64,000 nucleotides of DNA from Rufibacter psychrotolerans (GTDB lineage Bacteria; Bacteroidota; Bacteroidia; Cytophagales; Hymenobacteraceae), in the NCBI RefSeq assembly GCF_016924645.1, contig NZ_JAFFJV010000004.1, positions 124,001 to 188,000 on the forward strand, read 5' to 3'. Made by a program: the position numbers and the translations under genes. Shown one piece after another: positions 54,117 through 62,422 of this stretch. The stretch's first letter is position 1, and each line of letters opens with the position of its first letter. The notes beneath the pieces are model-generated. The model was given only the letters and a program-made list of their open reading frames with translations, was not told the origin of the DNA and searched no databases.

Positions 54117-55185
54117 CCGGCAACTCCAGCTTCCTGGTTTCGGGCCAGAATCCCAAAAGAAGCTCCAAAACGCCAAAGTGCTGGTGGTAGGTGCCGGCGG
54201 CCTGGGGGTGCCTGTTTTGCAGTACCTGGCCGGAATGGGCGTGGGTATGTTGGGTTTGGTGGACGGCGACCTGATCAGCCTTACCAACCTGCACCGACAG
54301 GTGCTCTACAGTACCCCGGAAGTGGGCAAGCCTAAAGTAGAAGTGGCTGCCCAGAAGCTCGCGCAGCTGAATCCGGCTATCCAACTGGTGCCCTATCAAA
54401 CCCATTTAACGACGCAGAACGCACTACAGATCATCAAGGAATATGACCTGGTGGTGGATGCCACCGATAACTTTGAAGCCCGGTACCTGATCAATGACGC
54501 GTGTGTTCTATTAGGCAAACCTTTCGTTTATGGAGCCCTGCATCAATACGAAGGACAGGTAAGCGTCTTCAATTTTGCAGGGGGCCCAACCTACCGCTGC
54601 CTGTACCCCAACCCACCCACAGCAGTGGAAATCCCTGATTGCAATACCGCCGGGGTACTGGGCGTGGTGCCAGGTTTGGTGGGCTGCCAGCAAGCGCTGG
54701 AGGCCGTGAAGGTGATTACCGGCGTAGGCAAATCGCTGTCAGGCTACCTGCTCATGCTTGATTTCCTGAACCAGTCCCAACACAAAATTAAACTGAAAGC
54801 CAAACCAGAAAACCAGCGCATTCAGCGCCTGCAAGCTTCTTACGCGGTAGCGTCCTGCACCACCGTTCCCGAAATTGCCCCTTCTGAGTTGATGGAATGG
54901 ATGAACCAGGGCAAAAAGCTTTTGCTGTTGGATGTGCGGGAAGAAAACGAATACGTAGCGGGGCATTTACAAAAAGCCTTGCTGACGCCCTTATCCATGT
55001 TTGAGCACCAGGTAGACCAGTTGCCCACGCATTTACCCATGGTCACCATTTGCCAGAAAGGAGGCCGTAGCCTGAAAGCCGCGCAAATGGTACTGGATAA
55101 ACATGCTGGGGCCGAGGTTTACAGCATGAAAGGCGGCATGGAGGCTTGGCAGGAGCAACTACATAACCATTTAGTAGTTAGTTAA
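54100..55185 (+). CDS. moeB: MoeB/ThiF family adenylyltransferase with rhodanese domain
   Basis: 361 residues. E1-like domain with ATP-binding GAGGLGVPVLQYLAGMG, NLHRQVLY and DATDNFEARYLIND; rhodanese domain from about residue 265 with active Cys in TICQKGGRS. It activates the MoaD Gly-Gly end and, through the rhodanese, can supply sulfur. The first of the usual zinc cysteine pairs is changed (GPTYRCLYP, not PCYRC) and the second pair is reduced, so the structural zinc is probably missing. Start at 54100, inside the end of mobA; could serve ThiS too. Confidence 0.92.
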   Translation: MDNRYSRQLQLPGFGPESQKKLQNAKVLVVGAGGLGVPVLQYLAGMGVGMLGLVDGDLISLTNLHRQVLYSTPEVGKPKVEVAAQKLAQLNPAIQLVPYQTHLTTQNALQIIKEYDLVVDATDNFEARYLINDACVLLGKPFVYGALHQYEGQVSVFNFAGGPTYRCLYPNPPTAVEIPDCNTAGVLGVVPGLVGCQQALEAVKVITGVGKSLSGYLLMLDFLNQSQHKIKLKAKPENQRIQRLQASYAVASCTTVPEIAPSELMEWMNQGKKLLLLDVREENEYVAGHLQKALLTPLSMFEHQVDQLPTHLPMVTICQKGGRSLKAAQMVLDKHAGAEVYSMKGGMEAWQEQLHNHLVVS

Positions 55186-55187
55186 CC

Positions 55188-55952
55188 ATGGCCTGGGACT
55201 TCAACCTTCTGTTGCTGATCTTCAGTTTCTTTGTCATCGCCACGCTGTACTCTTCGGTGGGGTTTGGGGGCGGTTCCAGCTACCTGGCTTTACTGGCTCT
55301 TTTCCTGCCAAATTTTCTGGAAATCAAGTCCACGGCGCTGCTGTGCAACCTGGTAGTGGTGTCGGGCAGTACGTACCTGTTCATCAAGGAAGGCATCTTT
55401 GATTTGAAGAAATTTTTGCCTCTGGCCATCTGCAGCGTACCGGCGGCTTTCCTGGGGGCTACCTTTTCCTTAACGCAATCGGTGTTTTTTATCTGTCTGG
55501 GGAGTGTGTTAGCCTTGTCAGGGGCCTTGCTCATCCTTCAGTTCTTCACGCAGCCGGTTTCCCAAAAGATGGAATATGCCCAGCATTCGGGTTTGTTCAA
55601 TCTGGGGTTGGGAGTTGGTTCAGGGTTTATCTCGGGGTTGGTGGGCATTGGCGGAGGAATTCTGTTGTCGCCCATTCTGCACTTGCTGCGGTGGGCCGAT
55701 GCCCGCACCATTGCCGCCCTCGCTTCCTTCTTCATTCTGGTGAATTCCATTGCCGGTTTAATGGGCCAACTAGCCAGCGGAAACTTCAAGGCAGCGCCTT
55801 CTTTGCTGGTGCCGCTGCTGCTGGCCGTTTTCCTGGGCGGGCAACTGGGTACCCGGGTAAGTTTGCGCAAGATCAAACCTCAGGCGGTGAAAGGCCTTAC
55901 CGGCGTGTTTGTCCTGTACATCGGCCTGAAGCTTGTGTTGGAATACAGCTAG
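55188..55952 (+). CDS. TauE/SafE family membrane permease
   Basis: 254 residues, about eight membrane helices in two inverted halves, each with the family Gly-rich motif (SSVGFGGGSSYLALLALF; GLVGIGGGILLSPIL). TauE/SafE members export sulfite, sulfoacetate and related anions. Here it sits between moeB and moeA two bases after moeB, so it may handle sulfur released in Moco synthesis or take part in oxyanion uptake. The cluster lacks modABC. Substrate is inference. Confidence 0.88.
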   Translation: MAWDFNLLLLIFSFFVIATLYSSVGFGGGSSYLALLALFLPNFLEIKSTALLCNLVVVSGSTYLFIKEGIFDLKKFLPLAICSVPAAFLGATFSLTQSVFFICLGSVLALSGALLILQFFTQPVSQKMEYAQHSGLFNLGLGVGSGFISGLVGIGGGILLSPILHLLRWADARTIAALASFFILVNSIAGLMGQLASGNFKAAPSLLVPLLLAVFLGGQLGTRVSLRKIKPQAVKGLTGVFVLYIGLKLVLEYS

Positions 55953-55970
55953 AATCCTGATCTTTGCGCC

Positions 55971-57161
55971 ATGATCTCCGTTGATGAAGCCTTACAACTG
56001 GTACTGCAGCATACCATACTGTTACGAATCCAGGAAGTAGACTTACTTAACTCCGTAGGCCGGGTTTTGGCGCAGGAAGTCCTTGCCGACCGTGACTTCC
56101 CTCCTTTTCACCGGGTAACCATGGACGGCATTGCCATCAACTCCCAAACCTTTGCTTCCGGTAAAAGGACTTTTCAGATAGAGCAAACCCAGGCCGCCGG
56201 TACTCCCCAAATTTATTTAAAAGACCCCGAAAACTGCATTGAGGTAATGACCGGCGCCATGCTGCCCCAGAACACCGATGCGGTAATTCCTTACGAGGTC
56301 TGCTCACTACAAGCATCTTCGGCCACCGTGCAGACGGAGCTAGTGGTGAGCGGACAGAACATCCACACCCAGGGCGCAGACGGCAAAGCCGGAGAGGTCT
56401 TGCTTACCCCCGGAACGAAGATCACCCCAGCCATGGTGGGAACCCTGGCCTCTGTAGGATTAGCCAGGGTTAAAGTGTACCAACTTCCCAGAGTAGCCAT
56501 CTGCTCTACCGGCGATGAGTTAGTGGAGGTAGACCAGACTCCGCTCCCGCACCAGATCCGGCGCTCCAACGCCTATATGCTGGCGGCGGCTTTGCAGCAG
56601 GAGAACATTCCTGCCGCTTTGTTCCACCTGCCCGATGAGCCAGAGACCATGAAGTTGGAACTAACTTCTATCCTGGCGCGGCATGAGGTGCTGCTACTTT
56701 CCGGGGCAGTCTCCAAGGGCAAATTCGATTTTCTGCCGCAGGTTCTGGAGCAATTGGGTTTACGGCAGGTTTTCCATAAAATTGCCCAAAAACCCGGCAA
56801 GCCTATGCTGTTCGGTACTATTCCTGACCAGAAGGTGGTATTTGGCTTTCCGGGAAACCCGGTGTCTACGTTTGTCTGTTATCAGCTGTATTTCAAACCC
56901 TGGCTGCACCAATCCCTGAGTTTAAGCAAGACTGCACCCTATTCCGCGCAACTGGCCCAGAATCTTACGTTTAAACCCGCGCTCACCTACCATGTGCCCG
57001 TGACGCTGTCAAACGAAAACGGCGTTCTGAAAGCTACGCCCGTGGATACCACCGGCTCCGGTGATTTGACCAGCCTCCTGAAAGCCGATGCTTTGCTGAG
57101 CCTTCCGCCGGAAAGAGTGCAGTTCCGCAGCGGCGAGGCTTTTCCCTTCATCCCCTTCTAG
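55971..57161 (+). CDS. moeA: MoeA, molybdopterin molybdenumtransferase
   Basis: 396 residues. Domains: N-terminal half with GRVLAQEVLADRDFPPFHRV and TMDGIAIN; MoCF_biosynth-type core with STGDELVEV, RRSNAYML, SGAVSKGKFDF and GFPGNPVSTFVCYQ; C-terminal beta barrel. Inserts molybdate into adenylated molybdopterin. Partner MogA/MoaB, which makes the adenylate, is not in the cluster. TGATCTTTG followed by GCGCC just before the ATG suggests a very short leader or internal promoter. The stop codon lies in a 15-base tandem duplication. Confidence 0.96.
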   Translation: MISVDEALQLVLQHTILLRIQEVDLLNSVGRVLAQEVLADRDFPPFHRVTMDGIAINSQTFASGKRTFQIEQTQAAGTPQIYLKDPENCIEVMTGAMLPQNTDAVIPYEVCSLQASSATVQTELVVSGQNIHTQGADGKAGEVLLTPGTKITPAMVGTLASVGLARVKVYQLPRVAICSTGDELVEVDQTPLPHQIRRSNAYMLAAALQQENIPAALFHLPDEPETMKLELTSILARHEVLLLSGAVSKGKFDFLPQVLEQLGLRQVFHKIAQKPGKPMLFGTIPDQKVVFGFPGNPVSTFVCYQLYFKPWLHQSLSLSKTAPYSAQLAQNLTFKPALTYHVPVTLSNENGVLKATPVDTTGSGDLTSLLKADALLSLPPERVQFRSGEAFPFIPF

Positions 57162-57183
57162 CGCACGCCCTTCTAGCGCACGC
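57154..57183 (+). repeat. 15-base tandem duplication over the moeA stop codon
   Basis: CCTTCTAGCGCACGC at 57154-57168 is repeated exactly at 57169-57183; the TAG stop occurs in both copies, so the reading frame end is unchanged by one fewer or one more unit. Confidence 0.8.
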
Positions 57184-57326
57184 AAGTTTACCGGTTTAGG
57201 GTCCCAACTGGATTAGGACAGGCAGTAGCATTTTCCGTCGAAAGGGCCGCAAAGGGTTGCCGGGGATTTCAGGTGTACTCCAAGGGGCGCTTTTGCGTAC
57301 AATACCCAGAACCAAGCAGAAGAGCT

Positions 57327-57659
57327 ATGAACGCAACCAACGACAAGGCAGAATGGGACCTGGAGCGGTACCGCGAACTGAACGGGTATTTCCGGGAAAG
57401 AATCAACCAACTCCTTACCTCAGACCCGCACCTCATCAACCAGGTAGCCCAGGGCCAGAGCCTCCGGCTGGAAGAAATAGTGGAGAGCATGACCCTGAAC
57501 GACCAGGTGCTCTGGAAGGAGTTTCTGCAATTGGACCAGATGAAGATGCAGATTGACATCCAAGACCACCTGGAGGGCAAAGGAACGCCGCTGGACTCTC
57601 AGAAAGGTTTTTACCGGCAGCACCATGAAAACGAGGATGATGAGGAGGCGCTTTGGTAG
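57327..57659 (+). CDS. Small helical protein of unknown function
   Basis: 110 residues from the ATG at 57327 (with AGAAGAG upstream, a rare good ribosome-binding site here). Mostly alpha-helical and acidic (EWDLERYRELNGYFRERINQ, LEEIVESMTLNDQVLWKEFL). C-terminal HHENEDDEEALW. No family recognised. Monocistronic by position, between moeA and a convergent gene. Confidence 0.65.
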   Translation: MNATNDKAEWDLERYRELNGYFRERINQLLTSDPHLINQVAQGQSLRLEEIVESMTLNDQVLWKEFLQLDQMKMQIDIQDHLEGKGTPLDSQKGFYRQHHENEDDEEALW

Positions 57660-57694
57660 CCTCCAGCGCAGTAGGCACCACTGGCTTGGCCTGT

Positions 57695-58156
57695 TTACCG
57701 TAAGGCATCAAAGCTGTATTTGGCATCGCTCCAGAACTCATCCAGCGCGATGATGCGCGGTTTGAAGAACGAGATCAAGGCGGGCCAGTCTTCGCGGTTG
57801 AAGATGTTGACCGGGCTTAGCTCCTTGTAGATGCGGCTGATGGTTTCGCCGTACTCGTTGGTGGTGTGCAGGTCCCACTCCCACTCCTCGCCCAGGGTCT
57901 CGTGCAGGTAGGTCTTCAGCTCCTGAAACTGGGCGAAGAACAGCTCCTGAATCTCGGGGTCTGGGTGGGTCATTTCAATGCCAATGGAGGCCACCTTCTT
58001 TTCGGCCCGCATCCTAAAGTACACGTGCTTGAGCCCCGTCTTGTAGTTAGACCAGTTGATCTTGGTGCCTTCGGCCGAAGGGTGCGGGGCAATGTACTGG
58101 CCAAAGGTAGTCCAGAAGGCTTGTCTGAGTTGGGAGGCTTGCTCGCGGGTATACAT
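57695..58156 (-). CDS. DUF4268 domain protein
   Basis: 153 residues. Opening MYTREQASQLRQAFWTTFGQ and FRMRAEKKVASIGIEM match the DUF4268 family, also found at the C terminus of some nuclease-like proteins; FDALR at the end. Role unknown. The stand-alone form is common in Bacteroidota. It points away from a 386-base gap that holds a plus-strand terminator. Confidence 0.8.
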   Translation of the reverse strand: MYTREQASQLRQAFWTTFGQYIAPHPSAEGTKINWSNYKTGLKHVYFRMRAEKKVASIGIEMTHPDPEIQELFFAQFQELKTYLHETLGEEWEWDLHTTNEYGETISRIYKELSPVNIFNREDWPALISFFKPRIIALDEFWSDAKYSFDALR

Positions 58157-58261
58157 GCAGGAAAATCTTGTTAGAAAAACGGTCCGTAAAAGTACGTGGG
58201 CGCTGGTTGGCTGCCTTGGGCGCCAGCAAAGAGAGCCATTATTGTGCTATCTTTAAATAGT

Positions 58262-58448
58262 TAAATACCAAAATAGGCCCTTAAACGGGGGAGTACTGTA
58301 AGAAATACCTACATTTAGGTATTGGGTTCCCCGAAAGAAGCACGGTTATTTGTGACCAGATGGAAATGAATAAAGCATTCTTCCATTCCAGGGTTTTTAT
58401 TTTTGTTTGTGAAGAGGGGGCATCGGGGGACGCCCCCTCTTTGTTTTG
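58262..58448 (+). ncRNA. Candidate small RNA ending in a strong terminator
   Basis: The gap 58157-58542 has no gene, yet contains a perfect plus-strand terminator: AGAGGGGGC (58413-58421) pairs with GCCCCCTCT (58432-58440) and is followed by TTGTTTTG. No plus-strand CDS ends nearby. Upstream are two further hairpins, one around AATACCTACATTTAGGTATT (58300-58320 region) flanked by GGGGGA/TCCCC. The 5' end is a guess. Confidence 0.4.
58413..58448 (+). terminator. Orphan rho-independent terminator
   Basis: Perfect 9-base G/C-rich stem (58413-58421 with 58432-58440) and T-rich tail on the plus strand only. Confidence 0.8.
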
Positions 58449-58542
58449 CTACATCTCTACCCTACTCTCCCGCTTATTGCCAATTTCATACGGTCTTGTA
58501 GGAATAATTGAAGAAGAGCACAGTAGCGCACCAACAGTTTTC

Positions 58543-59529
58543 TTACCAGAGCTGGTGCACGCTGGGCTTGATGTACTTTTCATACACGGCCTGCACGCCG
58601 GCCATTTGGTCGGGCGTGAGCGCGGGCAGGGCTGCGGCCTGAAGGTTGGAGGCCACCTGCTCGGGGCGCGAGGCGCCGGGTATCACGGTGCTCACCTCGG
58701 GGAACATAAGCACCCAGCGTAGGGCCCAGGCCGCCAGGGGCTCCTGACCCGGGAACAGCTTTTTCAGCTCCTCCACGGCCTCCAAGCCCAAGTCGAAGTC
58801 TACCCCGGAGAAGGTTTCGCCTTTGTCAAAGGCCTCGCCGTTGCGGTTGAAGCTGCGGTGGTCTTCGGGCCCGAAGGACGTCTGCGCCGACATTTTGCCG
58901 CTCAGCAACCCGCTGGCCAGGGGCACCCGCACAATCAGGCCCACGTTGTTTTCCCGGGCGGCGGCGAACAGTTGCTCACTGGGCTTCAGGCGGAACATGT
59001 TAAAGATCACCTGCACGGTGGTTACGTTGGGGTAGCGCATGGCCATGAGCGCCTCGTCTACCAGTTCCACGCTTACGCCCAGGTTCCGGATCTTGCCTTG
59101 CTCTTTGAGGCGGTCAAAGGCCTCAAAAATCTCGGGGCGGGTGTACACCTCGGTGGGCGGGCAGTGCAGTTGAATCAGGTCCAGCGTTTCCAGACCGGTG
59201 TTGCGCAGGCTTTGCTCCACGTAGCCGGTCAGTTTCTGGGGGGTGTACCCTTCGGCGGTATGCGGCTGTATCTGGCGGCCGCATTTGGTGGCCACAAAAA
59301 TCTCCTCGGAGCGGTTCTTCACCACTCTGGCCACGGCGGCCTCGCTCTGGCCGTCGCTGTACACGTCGGCGGTGTCAATGAAGTTGACCCCGGCGTCAAT
59401 GGCCGAGTTGATGATACGCTCGGCGTTCTGCTCATTGAACGGATCGCCCCAGCGGCCCCCTACCTGCCAGGTGCCCAGCGCTATCTCTGATACGTTAAAT
59501 CCCGTTTTGCCTAGTGTTCTGTAGTTCAT
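58543..59529 (-). CDS. Aldo/keto reductase
   Basis: 328 residues, AKR TIM barrel. Catalytic tetrad visible: Asp and Tyr in FIDTADVYSDGQSE, Lys in FVATKCGRQ, His in LIQLHCPP; C-terminal cofactor motif STVIPGASRPEQVASNLQA. It probably reduces aldehydes or ketones with NADPH. The opening MNYRTLGKTGFNVSEIALGT is that of the AKR11/13-type group. A second, divergent AKR gene follows upstream in the same direction. Confidence 0.94.
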   Translation of the reverse strand: MNYRTLGKTGFNVSEIALGTWQVGGRWGDPFNEQNAERIINSAIDAGVNFIDTADVYSDGQSEAAVARVVKNRSEEIFVATKCGRQIQPHTAEGYTPQKLTGYVEQSLRNTGLETLDLIQLHCPPTEVYTRPEIFEAFDRLKEQGKIRNLGVSVELVDEALMAMRYPNVTTVQVIFNMFRLKPSEQLFAAARENNVGLIVRVPLASGLLSGKMSAQTSFGPEDHRSFNRNGEAFDKGETFSGVDFDLGLEAVEELKKLFPGQEPLAAWALRWVLMFPEVSTVIPGASRPEQVASNLQAAALPALTPDQMAGVQAVYEKYIKPSVHQLW

Positions 59530-59603
59530 GTGCCTTTTTTAGTGTTGGTGTGTGTATTGGTTCTCTTCTAGAATTGGGGCGACCCTTCGCCTCCCCTGCT
59601 TCT

Positions 59604-59639
59604 GTTTTGGGCCTATTTCCCTGAAAACGGGTCCAAAAC
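59604..59639. repeat. Interspersed palindrome between the two aldo/keto reductase genes
   Basis: GTTTTGGGCCTATTTCCC then TGAAAACGGGTCCAAAAC; arms match with two mismatches. Confidence 0.65.
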
Positions 59640-59643
59640 CCCT

Positions 59644-60540
59644 TTACCGGTGCTGCTCATACAACGTGGCCGGAACTTTCTCCCGCAGGGCCTCTACTTG
59701 TTGGGGGGTAAGCGCCGGGGCATTGGCGGCCGCCAGGGCCTGTTGCAGGTGCGCTTCGGTCCTGATGCCCAGCACGGCCGTGGTCACCGCCTTGTGGTGC
59801 AGGACGTACCGCACCGCGGTGTCCAGGGGATTTCCGCCCGGCTGGGTCTCCTGGCGTACCGCCGCTGCCGCCTCTTCTACTTCGTGGGCGGTGTGGCCCA
59901 GGTACGGGGCCGCTTGCTTGTGGAGCAGCAGGCCCTGGGCCAGGCTTCCGCGGGCCAGCACGCCAATGTTGTGTTGGTGGAGCAGCTCCAGGGCCTGTTC
60001 TTCGGGGCGGCGGTCCAGCAGGCTGTACTGCATCATGACGCTGACCAGCGAAGAACGCCTGACCCACTCCCGGATGACGTTGGGCCTGATGGACGAAATG
60101 CCGTAGTACCTGATCTTGCCTTGTTGTTTCAGGAGCTCAAAGGCTTCAATGGTCTCGTCTATGGGGTCTTCAATGGTGCCGCCGTGCAGTTGGTACAGGT
60201 CCAGGTAATCGGTCTGGAGCCGCCGGAGGCTTTGCTCCACCGCTTGCAGGATGTAAGCCTTGGTGGGGTTCCAGTCCCAGCCGCTGCCGTCGGGTCGCCA
60301 CTGGTTGCCTACTTTGGTGGCGATGATCACCTGGTCCCGCCTGCCCAGGAATGCCTTACCCACCTGTTCCTCGTTCTGGCCGTGGTCGTACAGGTCGGCG
60401 GTGTCAAAGAAGTTGATGCCCTGGTTCAGGGCCCGGTGCAGCAGCCGCAGGTTTTCGGCCTCGCCGCCCTTCAACGACATGCACCCAAAACTCACCTCAC
60501 TCACCGTTAAATTGGAGCTTCCTAGCTTTTTATAGTTCAT
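59644..60540 (-). CDS. Aldo/keto reductase
   Basis: 298 residues from the ATG at 60540 (MNYKKLGSSNLTVSEVSFG); codons upstream to 60570 are part of the leader. Tetrad residues lie in FFDTADLYDHGQNEE, IIATKVGNQW and LYQLHGGTI. C-terminal TAVLGIRTEAHLQQAL is the cofactor-binding end. Related to but clearly distinct from its downstream neighbour, so probably an older duplication. A TACCTTTG box lies 42 bases upstream. Confidence 0.93.
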   Translation of the reverse strand: MNYKKLGSSNLTVSEVSFGCMSLKGGEAENLRLLHRALNQGINFFDTADLYDHGQNEEQVGKAFLGRRDQVIIATKVGNQWRPDGSGWDWNPTKAYILQAVEQSLRRLQTDYLDLYQLHGGTIEDPIDETIEAFELLKQQGKIRYYGISSIRPNVIREWVRRSSLVSVMMQYSLLDRRPEEQALELLHQHNIGVLARGSLAQGLLLHKQAAPYLGHTAHEVEEAAAAVRQETQPGGNPLDTAVRYVLHHKAVTTAVLGIRTEAHLQQALAAANAPALTPQQVEALREKVPATLYEQHR

Positions 60541-60581
60541 ACGCGCTTGCTCAAGTGTAACCTGGCCCAAGGCCCCTGGTT

Positions 60582-60589
60582 CAAAGGTA
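60582..60589 (-). promoter_or_regulatory. Candidate -7 box for the aldo/keto reductase pair
   Basis: Minus-strand TACCTTTG, exact consensus; predicted leader of about 35 bases. Confidence 0.5.
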
Positions 60590-60782
60590 ACAGGAAACCT
60601 GTTTTCCTGCCGATTTCCTGAAAGTAACCCCTAAACGCCCCTATTCCCTTGGTTGAACGGTGAACGCCCGAAGAAGATACCAAACCGCCGCCGAAGCCGC
60701 CCGAACAACCCGCCTGATTCTGGTCCATTTTCGGGATTCTGGCCCTAAAACAATGTCCCCGTAAGGTTCTGGTTCAGCCCCA

Positions 60783-61445
60783 CTACAACCATTGCCAGGG
60801 GTTCTGCCCCTTAGATTTCAGTTTTGCGTACAGCAGCAAGAAGTACACCCCGTCCAGAATGAAAATGCCGACGTAAAGCAGCATGAGCAGGTAAGAACCG
60901 GGGAAGTACAGGTAAAACAGGATGGACGGAAAAACCGTCCCGATCAGTTTGCTCAGGGCAATGTAGACGGACTGGCCCGCGGCGCTGTTGCGCTTCAGGA
61001 ACATGCGCACAAACAACACCGACATTAACAGGTTCTGGGCAAAGGCGGCGTAAATGCCAATGTAGTCCTCAAACTCGCGGGCCATGGCCGCAATGATGAG
61101 GCCGCAGTACAGGAGCGTGAACAGGAAGGTAAGGGAAAACAGGTTGGCCGGCAGGTTCTGAGGGAACTCCCGCTTGCCGTACCGGAGGTACTGCACCACA
61201 ATGCCCGCATCAAACAAGAGCCAGAGGTAGTCAATGAACAACTGGGGCTGCGGGTGCGGGTACACGAAGGAAAAGATAAACTCCCAGGCGAAGTTGGCGC
61301 AGAGCGCCACCATGGGCATGCCGTAGGTTTTGTCCTGGTAGCCCCGCCGCAGGATGAGCAGGTACGTGATGGTCCAGAACAGGCCGCTGGCAATCATCAG
61401 GAAATGACTTAGCGAAGCCTCTAGGTGTACAGGGTCTTTTAGCAT
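60783..61445 (-). CDS. Seven-helix membrane protein resembling Pyr4/PaxB-type terpene cyclases
   Basis: 220 residues with about seven membrane helices. The segment YGMPMVALCANFAWEFIFSF, with E55 after a Trp, and the late FILDGVYFLLLY with D198 match in spacing and surroundings the catalytic Glu (E63) and Asp (D218) reported for fungal Pyr4 (recalled, not checked). Pyr4/PaxB enzymes protonate epoxide or alkene groups of prenylated substrates to start cyclisation. No prenyltransferase or epoxidase is adjacent, so the substrate is unknown. Family call rests on motif recognition only. Confidence 0.7.
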   Translation of the reverse strand: MLKDPVHLEASLSHFLMIASGLFWTITYLLILRRGYQDKTYGMPMVALCANFAWEFIFSFVYPHPQPQLFIDYLWLLFDAGIVVQYLRYGKREFPQNLPANLFSLTFLFTLLYCGLIIAAMAREFEDYIGIYAAFAQNLLMSVLFVRMFLKRNSAAGQSVYIALSKLIGTVFPSILFYLYFPGSYLLMLLYVGIFILDGVYFLLLYAKLKSKGQNPWQWL

Positions 61446-61565
61446 ATATTTCGCTTACAATAAAACCGCCAATTTGTTTTGGCAACCGAGGGGCCCGGCA
61501 CTTACTGGCTGTACCGCCGGTAAGTTAGCTCTCCCTTAGAATAGAAATGAGCCCAACCACTCCTC

Positions 61566-62375
61566 ATGAAGCAGGAATACAGCCTTAAAGGCGTTTGCAT
61601 CTGGTGTTTGAAAGACAAGTCCGCAGGAAGGACCTTCCGGAAGCAGCCCCACACCATTACCCGGCAGCTGGGAGCCACCCCCATTGGGTTTGACATCTGT
61701 GACGCGTGCAACGCGTACTTTGGCACCATCGGCCGGAAGGACCTGTACACCTTTTCCCCCGAAGTGGCTTTGATAGAGACGTTCACCAACCTCCGGTTTC
61801 TGGCCCAGCCGCAGTTTGGTGCTGCGCCTGAACTCCGGTCCCGGTTCTTCCACTTTCATCCCGCCACCGCCACCATCCACCCTACGGGCCGGTTCGAGCC
61901 CAAAGCCAGGTTCCTGAAAAACTTCACCAGGCAATTTAAGCGGGGCATTTACGAGGTGTTTTTGCAGGAATACCACCGAAACACCCAGAACGGCCAGGCG
62001 GATTGCTTCGCGAAAGTCAGGGAGTTCGCGCGCTGGGACAAGGGAAATCTGCCGTTGTACTTCCTCCAAAACAGGGAGGCTTTCTATATGGAAGAAGCCC
62101 CGGGTTGTCCCTCTTTAACGTTTGATGCGTCGGCGCTAAAGGAAATCAATGAAGCGGGGTTCTATCAGATGCGGCTTTTAGGGCAGCTGTTCTTCCTGGA
62201 AGTAACTGACAGCGCCAGGCTCACCCGTGCGGCGTATCTGAGAAAGCAGCTGAAGGAAGGGGCTGGAAAGAGCTCCAGCTTTGGAGAGTTGGTGAGGATG
62301 GAACTCATCACTGACCTGGATTTCACGGTAAGAAGCCTCGGTATCAGAACTGAAATTCTTGAACCTGTTCTGTGA
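61566..62375 (+). CDS. HNH-like protein of unknown function
   Basis: 269 residues. The start holds an HNH-type zinc finger: C11 and C14 (CIWCLKD), H29 (KQPHTITRQLGA), C45, C48 and N49 (FDICDACNAYFG). Usual HNH_5 finger proteins have Glu-His before this stretch; here it is Gln-Pro-His, so nuclease activity may be altered. The rest (FKRGIYEVFLQEYHRNTQNG, LYFLQNREAFYMEEAPGCPS) is unlike families I know. The following 400 bases hold repeats, a hint of a mobile or defence setting, but no partner gene is visible. Confidence 0.65.
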   Translation: MKQEYSLKGVCIWCLKDKSAGRTFRKQPHTITRQLGATPIGFDICDACNAYFGTIGRKDLYTFSPEVALIETFTNLRFLAQPQFGAAPELRSRFFHFHPATATIHPTGRFEPKARFLKNFTRQFKRGIYEVFLQEYHRNTQNGQADCFAKVREFARWDKGNLPLYFLQNREAFYMEEAPGCPSLTFDASALKEINEAGFYQMRLLGQLFFLEVTDSARLTRAAYLRKQLKEGAGKSSSFGELVRMELITDLDFTVRSLGIRTEILEPVL

Positions 62376-62422
62376 GGCATTAGCTTGGTCCCCGCTTCGG
62401 GTTTTCACCAGCACCCGATATG

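Noticed and set aside
58360..58722. 120-codon plus-strand frame crossing the orphan terminator
   Set aside because: Reads through a strong terminator hairpin and into the aldo/keto reductase gene antisense; not a plausible protein.
61880..61905. GGTTCGAGCCC as a tRNA T-arm
   Set aside because: It lies inside the HNH-like coding sequence and no acceptor or anticodon stem surrounds it.
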